Positions 1-8,473 of a stretch of DNA of 64,000 nt are shown here, piece after piece. The notes under the pieces were generated by a model that was given only the letters and a program-made list of their open reading frames with translations, was not told the origin of the DNA and did no database searches. The first letter of the stretch is position 1. Every line of letters begins with the position of its first letter. Origin of the DNA: Camelimonas abortus (GTDB lineage: Bacteria > Pseudomonadota > Alphaproteobacteria > Rhizobiales > Beijerinckiaceae). The DNA lies in the NCBI RefSeq assembly GCF_042647165.1, contig NZ_JBHRUV010000017.1, one strand, 5' to 3'. The translations under genes were made by a program, and so were the position numbers.

Positions 1-89
1 GCGTCCTTGGGCGCGCCATTTGGGAATATGACGCCGGTCTGCTAGAGAGCACGCTCTGTGTTCGCCCTGCGGATCAATCAGGAAAACAG

Positions 90-812
90 ATGGGTTTCTG
101 GCGTCGGCCGGATGAGGTCCGGTATGCGCGGCGTATGGCGCGGATTGCGCGGTGGGACCGGCCTCTGCAGGGGCGGGGCGACCGCCTGCGCGCCTGGGCC
201 AACATGCTGCTGGCGGACCATGGCGTCTTCCGCGTCGCCTATCTCAACCTGTTTCAGGTGACGCCGCAGTTCTGGCGCTCCGCCCAGCCGACGCCCAACC
301 AGATCGACCGGCTGGCGCGGCGCGGCCTGCGCACCGTCATCAACCTGCGCGGCGGGCGGGAGCATGGCGCCTGGCCGCTTGAGCGCGAAGCCTGCGAGCG
401 CAATGGCGTGAAACTGGTGGAGTTCGTGGTGCGCTCCCGCGAGGCCCCTTCGCGCGAGACCATTCACGAGGCGCGGGAATTCTTCCGGCAGCTGGAATAT
501 CCGGCGCTCGCCCACTGCAAGTCCGGCGCCGACCGGGCGGGCATGATGTCCGCCCTCTATCTGATCCTGCACGAAAACCGCCCGGTGCGGGAGGCGATGC
601 GCCAGCTGTCCTGGCGTTACGGCCACTTCCGCTTCGCCCGCACCGGCGTGCTCGACGCCTTCTTCGAGGCCTATCTGCGCGAGGGCGAGGCGAACGGGCT
701 CGACTTCCTCACCTGGGTCGACACCGTCTATGATCCGGAGGCGGTGAAGCGCAATTTCCGGCCGGGCTTCCTGTCAGACCTGCTTGTCGACCGCATTATC
801 CGCCGCGAGTAG
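90..812 (+). CDS. Tyrosine-phosphatase-like protein (HCx5R family)
   Basis: A 240-residue protein with the cysteine phosphatase signature HCKSGADR at residues 142-149. C143 would be the nucleophile and R149 the phosphate-binding arginine. Upstream, 'FWRSAQPTPNQIDRL' and 'GLRTVINLRGG' match the dual-specificity/plant-type phosphatase-like proteins of proteobacteria. No signal peptide or membrane segment is seen, so it is probably cytoplasmic. The ATG is preceded by AGGAAA at a good distance. Its last 39 bases overlap the 3' end of the convergent ABC exporter gene. The substrate is unknown; a phosphoprotein, phosphoinositide-like or nucleotide phosphate are all possible. Family assignment is firm, function is not. 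Confidence 0.85.
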   Translation: MGFWRRPDEVRYARRMARIARWDRPLQGRGDRLRAWANMLLADHGVFRVAYLNLFQVTPQFWRSAQPTPNQIDRLARRGLRTVINLRGGREHGAWPLEREACERNGVKLVEFVVRSREAPSRETIHEAREFFRQLEYPALAHCKSGADRAGMMSALYLILHENRPVREAMRQLSWRYGHFRFARTGVLDAFFEAYLREGEANGLDFLTWVDTVYDPEAVKRNFRPGFLSDLLVDRIIRRE

Positions 813-2618
813 CGCGCCGGCGTCCGGCCGCGCCGCCGGCGCGCCGTCGTCCGCCAGCTGCATGCGGCACAGCCGGGCGTAAAGGCCGCCGCGCTCCAGC
901 AGCGCGGCGTGCACGCCGGTTTCGACGACACGCCCGCCGTCCATGACCACGATCTGGTCCGCGTCGCGGACGGTGGCGAGGCGGTGGGCGATCACCAGCG
1001 TGGTGCGCCCCTTCATCAGCCGGGCCAGGGCCGTCTGCACGATCTGTTCGCTTTCGGCGTCAAGCGCGCTGGTGGCTTCATCCAGCAGCAGGATCGGCGC
1101 GTCCTTGAGGATGGCGCGGGCCAGCGACACGCGCTGGCGTTCGCCGCCGGAAAGACGCGAGCCGCCATGGCCGACGCGGGTGTCGTAGCCCTCCGGCAGG
1201 CGCATGATGAAGTCATGGGCGGCTGCGGCCCTGGCCGCCTCGCGGATTTCCCCGTCCGTGGCGCCGGGGCGGCCAAAGGCGATATTGGCGCGCACGGTGT
1301 CGTCGAACAGCACCACCTCCTGGCTCACCACGGCGATCTGGCGGCGCAGTGAATCCAGCGTCGCCTCCCGCACGTCCATGCCGTCGACGCGCACCGCTCC
1401 GCTGGTGACGTCATAGAGACGCGGCGCCAGCGCCAGCAGCGTCGACTTGCCGGAGCCTGAGCGGCCCACCAAAGCCGTCACCGAGCCCGGCGCCGCGCGC
1501 AGGCTGACGTCGTCCAGCGCCGCCGTCTTGCCGTCATAGCTGAAGCTGACGTGGTCAAAGACGATCTCGCCTTTCGTCACCACCAGCGGCTTTGCGTCCG
1601 GCCGGTCGACGATGGTCGGGGCGCGGTCGAGAATGCGGTAATAGCGGGTGAGGGCGGCCATGGCCTCCTGGATGATGGCGTTCAGGTTGCCGAGCGAGCG
1701 CATGGGCTGGGCCGCCAGCAGCAGCGCGGTGACGAAGCCGGTGAACTCGCCGACCGAGCTCTCGCCGCTGGCGATGCGCAGGCCGATCAGCACCAGCACG
1801 CCCGCCACGGCGACGCCGCCGCCCACTTCCAGCAGCGGGTCAAGCCGGCCCCGGGCGTTGGCGGCCTTCATCTTCAGCCGGCGCACTTCGTCAAAGGCTT
1901 TCCACGCCCGCTCCTTCAGATAGCTCTCCAGACGGAAGGTCTTGGCGACCCGCGCGCCGCCAAGGCTTTCCGACACCAGCCCGGCCATGGCGCCGATCTG
2001 CTCCTGGGTGGAGTTGGCGACCCGGCGCAGCTTCTTGCCGATGCGCCCGATGGGGATGGCGGCGAACGGCGCCACCACGCCGGCGACGATGGTCAGCACC
2101 GGGTCGATCCACAGCATCGCCACCACCAGGGCGATGATCTGCGCGAGGTCGCGCAGGAACACCGTGGAGATGCGGGTGAGCGCCTCCTTGATGAAGGCGA
2201 AGTCGGTGGTGAATCGCTGGGTCAGGGCCGCGGGGCTTTCCTCGTCCAGCTGGGCGAGGTCGGCGTCGATGAGATGGGCGTAGAGCTCCGTCTGCATGTC
2301 CGCCTCGATCTGCGTCACCACCCGGTTGGTGAGAACGGTCTGGGCGAGCAGGGCGAAGCCGCGCGCCGAGGTGACGGCGATGACGAACAGCGGCGCATAC
2401 AGGATGACCTGCGTGTCCCGGCTGGCGAAGGCGTCGAAGGCGTGCTTGATCAGCACCGGGTAGAGGCCTGTGGCGCCGGCCACCAGCGCGATGCAGGCCA
2501 GCACCACGGCGAGCGTGCGCCAGTGCTGGCGCATCTGCGTGCGCCACAGCCGTTTCAGCGCCGGCGCGGTGTCGCCGCCGACCGGCAGGCGCACGAGGTC
2601 TTTGAGGTTCTTGCTCAT
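774..2618 (-). CDS. ABC exporter, fused permease and ATPase (MsbA-like)
   Basis: A 614-residue half-transporter. The N-terminal two thirds hold about six hydrophobic segments (for example around residues 35-60, 155-185 and 265-290) typical of the type I exporter membrane domain. The C-terminal ATPase has Walker A GRSGSGKST (K391), the signature LSGGE from residue 489 and Walker B ILLLDEATSALD. It would act as a homodimer exporting lipid or another hydrophobic substrate across the inner membrane. MsbA-type lipid A flipping is the usual role of such genes in alphaproteobacteria, but no neighbouring lipid A gene confirms it here. The 3' end overlaps the convergent phosphatase gene by 39 bases. 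An MFS gene follows upstream on the same strand. Confidence 0.9.
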   Translation of the reverse strand: MSKNLKDLVRLPVGGDTAPALKRLWRTQMRQHWRTLAVVLACIALVAGATGLYPVLIKHAFDAFASRDTQVILYAPLFVIAVTSARGFALLAQTVLTNRVVTQIEADMQTELYAHLIDADLAQLDEESPAALTQRFTTDFAFIKEALTRISTVFLRDLAQIIALVVAMLWIDPVLTIVAGVVAPFAAIPIGRIGKKLRRVANSTQEQIGAMAGLVSESLGGARVAKTFRLESYLKERAWKAFDEVRRLKMKAANARGRLDPLLEVGGGVAVAGVLVLIGLRIASGESSVGEFTGFVTALLLAAQPMRSLGNLNAIIQEAMAALTRYYRILDRAPTIVDRPDAKPLVVTKGEIVFDHVSFSYDGKTAALDDVSLRAAPGSVTALVGRSGSGKSTLLALAPRLYDVTSGAVRVDGMDVREATLDSLRRQIAVVSQEVVLFDDTVRANIAFGRPGATDGEIREAARAAAAHDFIMRLPEGYDTRVGHGGSRLSGGERQRVSLARAILKDAPILLLDEATSALDAESEQIVQTALARLMKGRTTLVIAHRLATVRDADQIVVMDGGRVVETGVHAALLERGGLYARLCRMQLADDGAPAARPDAGALLAADNAVDKQV

Positions 2619-2676
2619 CGGCTGTGGTCGCTAGCACGGCGCGGGACGCCCGGCAAACCGTCGCCCGCGCCGCTGT

Positions 2677-4158
2677 TCAGGAGGCTTCGCCGCCCAGCGG
2701 CGTCGCGACCTGCTCCAGCGGCTTGCGCTCGGCGTCGAGCGCCATGGCCCAGGCGACGACGCCCGCGCCGATCATCAGGCCGGAGCCGAGCATGTAGCCC
2801 TGCAGCACGGCGAGGCGCGAGCCGGTCTCGATCAGCCAGCCGAACAGCCATGGCGCGGCGAGGCCGCCCAGCGCCGTTCCCAGCGCGTAGAAAATGGCGA
2901 TGGCCAGCGCCCGCACTTCCAGCGGAAAGCTTTCGCTCACCGTCAGATAGGCGGAGCTTGCGGCGCAGGAGGCGAAGAAGAAGGTTACGGACCAGCAGAC
3001 GGTCTGCGTCGTCGCCGTCAGCAGCCCGAGGTAGAACAGATATCCGGAGCCAAGCAGCAGCACGCCGGAGGCGACGTAAGTGGCGGTGATCATCACGCGC
3101 CGGCCAAGCGTGTCGAACAGCCGCCCCAGCAGCAGCGGCCCGGCGAAATTGCCGAGGGCGAACGGGAAAATGTACCAGCCGATGCTCCCGGACGGCGCGC
3201 CGTAGAATTTCATCAGCACCAGCGCGTAGGTGAAGAAAATGGCGTTGTAGAAAAACGCCTGCGCCGCCATGAGCGTGAGGCCGAGAACCGACTGGCGGCG
3301 GTGGCGGACGAACATCGCCCGGAAGGCGGCGCGCAGCGGCGTATGATCGCCCGTATGAAGGCGCAGCGGTTTTCCGGCGGGCGGAGGCAGGGGGGCGCCG
3401 TTGCTGCTGACCCGGTCCTCGATGGCGGCGACGATGCGCTCCGCTTCGTCAGAACGGCCGTGGGTTATGAGCCAGCGCGGGCTTTCCGGCAGCCACGCGC
3501 GCATGAACAGGACAAGAAGCCCGAGAGCCGCTCCCGAGAAAAACGCCAGCCGCCAGCCCAGCTCCGGATTGACGAACGCGGGATCCAGAAGCGCCAGCGA
3601 CGCCGCCGCGCCAAGCGTGGCGCCGACCCAGAAACTGCCGTTGATCGCCAGGTCCACCCAGCCGCGCACCCGCGCCGGGACCAGCTCCTGGATGGTGGCG
3701 TTGATGGCGGCGTATTCTCCGCCGATGCCGGCTCCCGTCAGGAAGCGAAACAGCATGAAGCTCCACGCGTTCCACGAGAACGCCGTGGCGGCCGTGGCGA
3801 GGATGTAGACGGCGAGCGTGACGAAGAACAGCCGCCGCCGACCCAGCCGGTCCGTCAGCCAGCCGAAAAACAGGGCGCCGGCGATGGCGCCGGCCAGATA
3901 GAAACTGGCGGACAGCCCGATCAGGCTTTCCGTGAGGCCAAGGGCGGAGCTCTCGTGAATGGCGCCGGCGAGCGACCCCGCGAGCGTGACCTCAAGGCCG
4001 TCGAGTATCCAGGTGATCCCGAGCGCCGCGACGACATGCGTATGGAAGCGGGCCCATGGCAGCCGGTCCAGACGCTGCGGTATGTCCGTAACCACCTGGC
4101 CGGGGTTGCGCGACGTTTTTTCAGGAGACGCAACGGTCTGCTGCGAGGCGGCGCTCAT
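2677..4158 (-). CDS. MFS transporter (metabolite:H+ symporter type)
   Basis: A 493-residue, twelve-helix major facilitator protein. The loop motif GWLTDRLGRRRLF after helix 2 and 'LGRLFDTLGRR' in the second half are the paired MFS A-motifs. 'PESPRWL' before the central loop is typical of the sugar-porter/SLC22-like and aromatic-acid:H+ symporter branches. I chose the ATG at 4158 (MSAASQQ) because AAGGAGG lies 7 bases upstream; an ATG 18 codons further up has no such site. The substrate cannot be read from sequence; an organic or aromatic acid is a fair guess. It is transcribed away from tRNA-Arg and lies 58 bases upstream of the ABC exporter gene on the same strand. Confidence 0.85.
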   Translation of the reverse strand: MSAASQQTVASPEKTSRNPGQVVTDIPQRLDRLPWARFHTHVVAALGITWILDGLEVTLAGSLAGAIHESSALGLTESLIGLSASFYLAGAIAGALFFGWLTDRLGRRRLFFVTLAVYILATAATAFSWNAWSFMLFRFLTGAGIGGEYAAINATIQELVPARVRGWVDLAINGSFWVGATLGAAASLALLDPAFVNPELGWRLAFFSGAALGLLVLFMRAWLPESPRWLITHGRSDEAERIVAAIEDRVSSNGAPLPPPAGKPLRLHTGDHTPLRAAFRAMFVRHRRQSVLGLTLMAAQAFFYNAIFFTYALVLMKFYGAPSGSIGWYIFPFALGNFAGPLLLGRLFDTLGRRVMITATYVASGVLLLGSGYLFYLGLLTATTQTVCWSVTFFFASCAASSAYLTVSESFPLEVRALAIAIFYALGTALGGLAAPWLFGWLIETGSRLAVLQGYMLGSGLMIGAGVVAWAMALDAERKPLEQVATPLGGEAS

Positions 4159-4302
4159 GTCGTCCCTCCTTTCCGGTTGAGGGACAGTAGTGATGGCGTG
4201 GGTTCGCGTCACAATCGCCGTTTGGCGCCTGGGCCGGCGCGCATGACGGGGCGACCGGCGGCGTCCGTGCGCGGCGCGGTCCTGCGCGTCGCTACGGGAA
4301 AA

Positions 4303-4379
<77 letters not shown>

Positions 4380-4724
4380 GCGCGGCGCCCGTATGTACGG
4401 TCCGCGTCTGCGCGACGCGACCGACAGCGCGCCCGCACATATAACCCGACTGGAGCGGCGCGTCACGTCTCAAGACGGCGTTTTCCAGTGACGGAGCCTT
4501 GCGCTATGACCGCAAGGCCGGCCGGCCCGGAATCGCCGCCGGCGGCCGGACGGAGCGACGCATGTTTGCCCGCGCCGCCAGCGACGGAAAACCCCTTCTC
4601 GCCGGCCGGGCCATTCTGGCGTAAATTCGGGGGGCCGGCCGTATTGGGGGGAACATGCGGCCGCCTGCGCCGGCGGGAGCGCCGGCGACGCAGCCTCGAC
4701 AGGGAGCTGGCTGCGGCGGCGAAA
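4380..4724. other. Non-coding stretch upstream of the M48 protease
   Basis: About 345 bases between tRNA-Arg and the chosen start of the protease gene. The protease reading frame stays open through it, but the translated sequence is Arg/Pro/Ala-rich without family similarity, so I treat it as untranslated. It must hold the promoters of the tRNA and the protease. I could not pick out a convincing -35/-10 pair. Confidence 0.5.
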
Positions 4725-6221
4725 ATGTGGATTGGGAGCGCGAGCAGGATCTTGGCGTTGATTGCTCCAGCAACTGGGCGCCGTCCCCCCCTTGTCCGGT
4801 ATCTGGCGCCGCTTGCGGCGACGCTGGCGCTGGCCGCCTGCGCGACGCAGGCCACTGACAGCATGCCGCCGTTGCGAGCGCCGGACGCTGCCCCGCAGCT
4901 GGTCGGGGTGGAGCAGCCGTCGGCGCGGGAGCGGCAGCGGCTGGCGGCGGCTTATGGCGGCGTGTACCGCTGGCCGCCGATGGAGGCGCTGCTGCGCCGC
5001 GTCGTCGGGCGCATCGCGCGCGTCACCGGCAAGCCGGCCGACGCCTATGAGGTCGCCATTCTCAATTCGCCGGCCATCAACGCCTTCGCCCTGCCGGATG
5101 GCCGCGTATACGTCACCCGCGGCCTGCTGGCCCTGGCGCGGGATGAGGCCGAGGTCGCGGCCGTTCTCGCCCACGAAATCGCGCATGTGACGCTGGATCA
5201 CGCCCGGGCGCGGGCGGAGCTCGCGCGGCGCTCGGCGCTGGTGTCGCGCATCGCCGCGGACGTGCTGGACAATCCCGCCGCCAGTCGCGCCGTGCGGGCG
5301 GAAGGGCGCATGACGCTGGCGCGGTTTTCCCGCGACCAAGAGCTCGAGGCGGACCGGATCGGCGTGAACGTCATCTTCCGCGCCGGTTATGACCCGTTTG
5401 CGGCCGCCCGTTTCCTTGAGGCGCTGGACCGTCAGCGGCGCATGTACAGGGCGAGCGGCGAGGGCGGGGTCGACATGCTCTCCACCCATCCGTCCACGCC
5501 GCACCGCATCGCCGCCGTCATCGCCATCGCCCGGGAGAACGGGGCCCGCGCCCCGGCGACAGCGCCCGATGCGGCATACGCCGCCGCCATCAACGGCATG
5601 CTGTATGGCGAGGATCCCGCCCGCGGGATCATCCGCGGCGCCGTTTTCGCCAGTCCCCGGCTGGGGCTGACGTTCACCGCGCCCGCCGGTTTCACCCTGG
5701 AGAGCACCGCTGACGCGGTGATCGGTGTGGCGCGCGGCGGCGTGGCGGCGCTGCGGATCGACCATGCCAGCGGCGTGGGCGAGGCTTCGCTCGAGGCGTT
5801 CGTCGCCGGGGACTGGATCGAAGGCGTCCGGCCCGAGGGCGTCCGCGTCCTGGCGGACGCGCCGTTTCCCACCGTCATGGCCCAGGGGGCAGGACGCGGC
5901 CTCCATTTCCTGCTGGCGGCGGTGCGCCTCGACGACCGCATTTTCCGGGTGATTTACGCCCTTCGCGGCGATCCGGGGGCGCAACAGCAGGCGGCGTTTG
6001 AGGCGATGCTGCGCAGCTTCCGCAAGCTCGGTCCCGACGAGGCGCGGTCCATCGCGCCGCTCACGGTGCGGCTGGCGCAGGCTGGTCCGGATGATACGGT
6101 CCAGAGCCTCGCCGCGCGCATGCAGGGCGTGGACGATCCCGTCGGGCGCTTCGCCATCATGAACGGCCTGCGAGAGGGCGACCGGCTGACGCCCGGCGCC
6201 TGGTACAAGATCGTCGAATGA
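4725..6221 (+). CDS. M48 family zinc metalloprotease, lipoprotein
   Basis: 498 residues from the ATG chosen here. A signal sequence ends in the lipobox LAAC with the lipidated cysteine at C39, so the protein should be membrane-anchored on the periplasmic side. The zinc motif HEIAH is at residues 150-154, and 'ELEADRIGV' about 50 residues later supplies the third ligand, as in BepA/LoiP-type M48 proteases that degrade misfolded outer-membrane proteins. The last ~55 residues ('DDTVQSLAARM...YKIV') resemble a LysM-like cell-wall binding module. The start is uncertain: the frame is open far upstream and no strong ribosome site is seen. It converges with carD across a shared terminator. Confidence 0.88.
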   Translation: MWIGSASRILALIAPATGRRPPLVRYLAPLAATLALAACATQATDSMPPLRAPDAAPQLVGVEQPSARERQRLAAAYGGVYRWPPMEALLRRVVGRIARVTGKPADAYEVAILNSPAINAFALPDGRVYVTRGLLALARDEAEVAAVLAHEIAHVTLDHARARAELARRSALVSRIAADVLDNPAASRAVRAEGRMTLARFSRDQELEADRIGVNVIFRAGYDPFAAARFLEALDRQRRMYRASGEGGVDMLSTHPSTPHRIAAVIAIARENGARAPATAPDAAYAAAINGMLYGEDPARGIIRGAVFASPRLGLTFTAPAGFTLESTADAVIGVARGGVAALRIDHASGVGEASLEAFVAGDWIEGVRPEGVRVLADAPFPTVMAQGAGRGLHFLLAAVRLDDRIFRVIYALRGDPGAQQQAAFEAMLRSFRKLGPDEARSIAPLTVRLAQAGPDDTVQSLAARMQGVDDPVGRFAIMNGLREGDRLTPGAWYKIVE

Positions 6222-6330
6222 GCCCGGCGCGGACGCCGCACCGCAGCAGGCGGCGTCTCACGTCAGGGAAATGCGGCCGCCGCGGCGGGGCCGCCGCGGC
6301 CGTTGCGCGCCGCTTCCGCATCGCCCGGAC

Positions 6331-6361
6331 AAAAAAAGCGACGCCTGCTGGCGTCGCTTTT
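6331..6361. terminator. Bidirectional intrinsic terminator
   Basis: A perfect 9-bp stem AGCGACGCC/GGCGTCGCT with a TGCT loop, flanked by A7 on the left and T5 on the right (plus strand). It can stop transcription of the M48 gene from the left and of carD from the right. Confidence 0.93.
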
Positions 6362-6406
6362 CTAGGATATCGGTCAGGATATCGCGACTGTCGCGGAGCG
6401 GCGCGG

Positions 6407-6979
6407 TCAGGCAGCCTCTTCCTGGACGTTGTCCTCGCCGGCGGCGCCGGACTTGGCGGCCGGACGGGGGCTCTTGGCGAGGGCCTCCTCCACGAGCTTG
6501 CGGGCTTCGGTGTCGGTGATGCGGTTGACCGCCGCCAGCTCCGAAATCACGCGCTCGAGGGCCGCCTCGTACAGCTGGCGCTCGCTGTAGGACTGCTCCG
6601 GCTGGGCGTCAGAACGGTGCAGGTCGCGCACCACTTCGGCGATGCTGACCAGATCGCCGGAATTGATCTTCGCCTCATACTCCTGGGCGCGGCGCGACCA
6701 CATGGTGCGCTTGACCCGGGCGCGGCCGGAAAGGGTGACCAGGGCCTTGGACACGATGTCCGTGTCCGCGAGCTTGCGCATGCCGACGCTCGCCGCCTTG
6801 GACGTCGGGACACGGAGGGTCATCTTGTCCTTTTCAAAGGTGATGACAAACAGCTCCAGCTTGAAACCGGCGACCTCCTGCTCCTCAATGGCCTGGATGT
6901 GACCAACCCCGTGGGAGGGGTAAACGATGGCCTCGCCGGTCTTGAAACCAAGCTTGCTAGCTGTTTTCTTTGCAGTCAT
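6407..6979 (-). CDS. carD: CarD-family transcription factor
   Basis: A 190-residue CarD/CdnL-type regulator. The N-terminal part ('GEAIVYPSHGVGHIQAIEEQE') is the RNA-polymerase-interacting Tudor-like domain. The helical C-terminal part ('MWSRRAQEYEAKINSGDL', 'SYSERQLYEAALERVISELA') is the DNA-binding domain with the promoter-facing tryptophan. The tail is low-complexity Ala/Lys/Glu. In alphaproteobacteria CarD binds the RNAP beta subunit and stabilises open complexes at rRNA and growth genes. AGGAGG precedes the ATG. The order carD-fdxA-S4-helicase is the usual alphaproteobacterial one. Confidence 0.95.
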   Translation of the reverse strand: MTAKKTASKLGFKTGEAIVYPSHGVGHIQAIEEQEVAGFKLELFVITFEKDKMTLRVPTSKAASVGMRKLADTDIVSKALVTLSGRARVKRTMWSRRAQEYEAKINSGDLVSIAEVVRDLHRSDAQPEQSYSERQLYEAALERVISELAAVNRITDTEARKLVEEALAKSPRPAAKSGAAGEDNVQEEAA

Positions 6980-7480
6980 GATTCGGAAAGCCTCCTGATC
7001 ACGGTCCCGGGGACGTGGTCGTCGACGTCAGGGCGGACAATCGCCTTTGACACACAGGCGCATGTGGCTGCGTGCTTTACGTGGTCGCAAACTGGCCCTG
7101 TCCGCAAATTCAGCCGGACTGAACACGCAAACAGGGGAATGTGTCGGAAATCTTGACACCAGATCGCTATCCGTGTCCGGATAGCCGCCGCTCATACACG
7201 TTCCATATCACAAATTTGCAAAGAATCAAAGCGATCGACCGGCCGCTCCTGTCGCTGGCGCATGCATGACGCGCCGCCAGGGCAGGTCCCTGCGTCAGGC
7301 GCGAGGCCGCGCCAGGTCACCGAATCAGGGCGGCGGCGCTGTCCGGGCGCGCCGCAACGCGCCAGTCCCGGCGGCGGACAGCCACAAAAGCGGCGCCGGC
7401 GGGTCGTGCCGGCGTCGCGGCGCATCCGTCGGCAGGGAACGGGAGCGCGGCCTGCGTCGGAACGTCGCTGCCGGTCCGGA
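6980..7480. other. carD upstream region without a gene
   Basis: About 500 bases between fdxA and carD. The short frames inside are Arg/Pro-rich and unlike proteins. A clearly AT-richer patch at about 7195-7235 is the best candidate for the carD promoter. Confidence 0.5.
7202..7229 (-). promoter_or_regulatory. Possible carD promoter
   Basis: Read on the minus strand, TTGATT (7229-7224) and TATGGA (7207-7202) are separated by 16 bases inside the only AT-rich patch of this intergenic region. The match is weak (three to four of six at each box). The site lies about 220 bases upstream of the carD start. Confidence 0.3.
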
Positions 7481-7816
7481 TCAGTCGCCCTCGCCAGGCG
7501 CCGTGGAGAGATACTTCAGCTTGTCCGGCTTGCCGTCCCATTCTTTGGCGTCCGGCAGCGGGTCGCGTTTGCGGGTGATGTTGGGCCAGGTCGCAGCCAG
7601 ATCGGCGTTCAGCTTGAGCCAGTCCTCAAGGCCCGGCTCGGTGTCGGGCTTGATGGCTTCCGCGGGGCATTCAGGCTCACATACGCCGCAGTCGATGCAC
7701 TCGTCCGGATTGATGACCAGGAAGTTTTCGCCCTCGTAGAAGCAGTCCACGGGGCAGACCTCAACGCAGTCGGTGTATTTGCACTTGATGCAGTTTTCCG
7801 TGACGACGTATGTCAT
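7481..7816 (-). CDS. fdxA: Seven-iron ferredoxin FdxA
   Basis: 111 residues. Cysteines C9, C12, C17, C21 and C25 lie in the first cluster region, and C40-x2-C43-x2-C46-x3-C50-P in the second. This is the pattern of [3Fe-4S][4Fe-4S] ferredoxins, with an Azotobacter-FdI-like C-terminal extension of about 55 residues. It is a soluble low-potential electron carrier; the partner is not known. I chose the ATG at 7816 (MTYVVTENC), which matches the universal FdxA N-terminus, over a longer frame to 7864. It lies between carD and the S4-protein gene on the same strand, the usual alphaproteobacterial setting. Confidence 0.95.
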   Translation of the reverse strand: MTYVVTENCIKCKYTDCVEVCPVDCFYEGENFLVINPDECIDCGVCEPECPAEAIKPDTEPGLEDWLKLNADLAATWPNITRKRDPLPDAKEWDGKPDKLKYLSTAPGEGD

Positions 7817-8029
7817 CGTGACCTCGCATGCCCCTGGACGCGCGACCGGCTGCGCGCCGGTCATTCAGGGCGATTCATGAAAATTGCGGCCCCCGGCGCG
7901 ACGGCCGCAGCGCTCCGCCTTGCGTCTGTTGAGGAAAACCGCCCGCTGGTCGCCGCGGGGGCTCGCGGCGGCCATTCCCAGATAGTCCGGCGCGGCGGCA
8001 TTCTCAACCGGGAATCTGGCTGAGGGTTT

Positions 8030-8332
8030 TCACGGCGTCCGCAGGTCGTCGCCCGGGCGCGGCGCTGACAGGTCCTCCCAGAACAGCGCCGCCTCGGCCA
8101 CCGGGCGGCGTCGCGCCGGCAGGCCCAGCACCCGGGCCACCCGCACGCCCTGCGGCAGGTTCAGCGTCAGCACGTCGCCCACCTTCACCGCCTTGCCCGG
8201 CGCGTCGATGCGCGCGCCGTTGAGCCGCACCATGCCGCCGGTCACCAGCGCCGCGGCCAGCGGGCGCGTTCTGACCATGCGGGTGAACCAGAGCCACTTG
8301 TCGATGCGGAGGCGTTCAGGCGCTTCGTTCAT
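8030..8332 (-). CDS. S4-domain RNA-binding protein (Hsp15-like)
   Basis: 100 residues with a single S4 domain at the N-terminus ('LRIDKWLWFTRMVRTRPLAA', then 'GGMVRLNGARID' and 'VKVGDVLTL'). The family includes heat-shock protein Hsp15 (HslR), which binds 50S subunits stalled with peptidyl-tRNA. The C-terminal ~35 residues are basic and variable. It lies directly downstream of the helicase gene on the same strand, an arrangement conserved in alphaproteobacteria, and the two may be co-transcribed. Confidence 0.88.
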   Translation of the reverse strand: MNEAPERLRIDKWLWFTRMVRTRPLAAALVTGGMVRLNGARIDAPGKAVKVGDVLTLNLPQGVRVARVLGLPARRRPVAEAALFWEDLSAPRPGDDLRTP

Positions 8333-8473
8333 CGGTCAGGTCGCCGGGCGCGGGGCGTGGCGGGCGGACGGCTCCGCCCGCGCCGCCGGCGCCGCAGGGC
8401 GGCCGGCGCGGAACCGTGCGGACCCTCTCCTGAAAGACGGCGCGCCGACGTCCGTCGCGCGGGCCGCCGCCGG

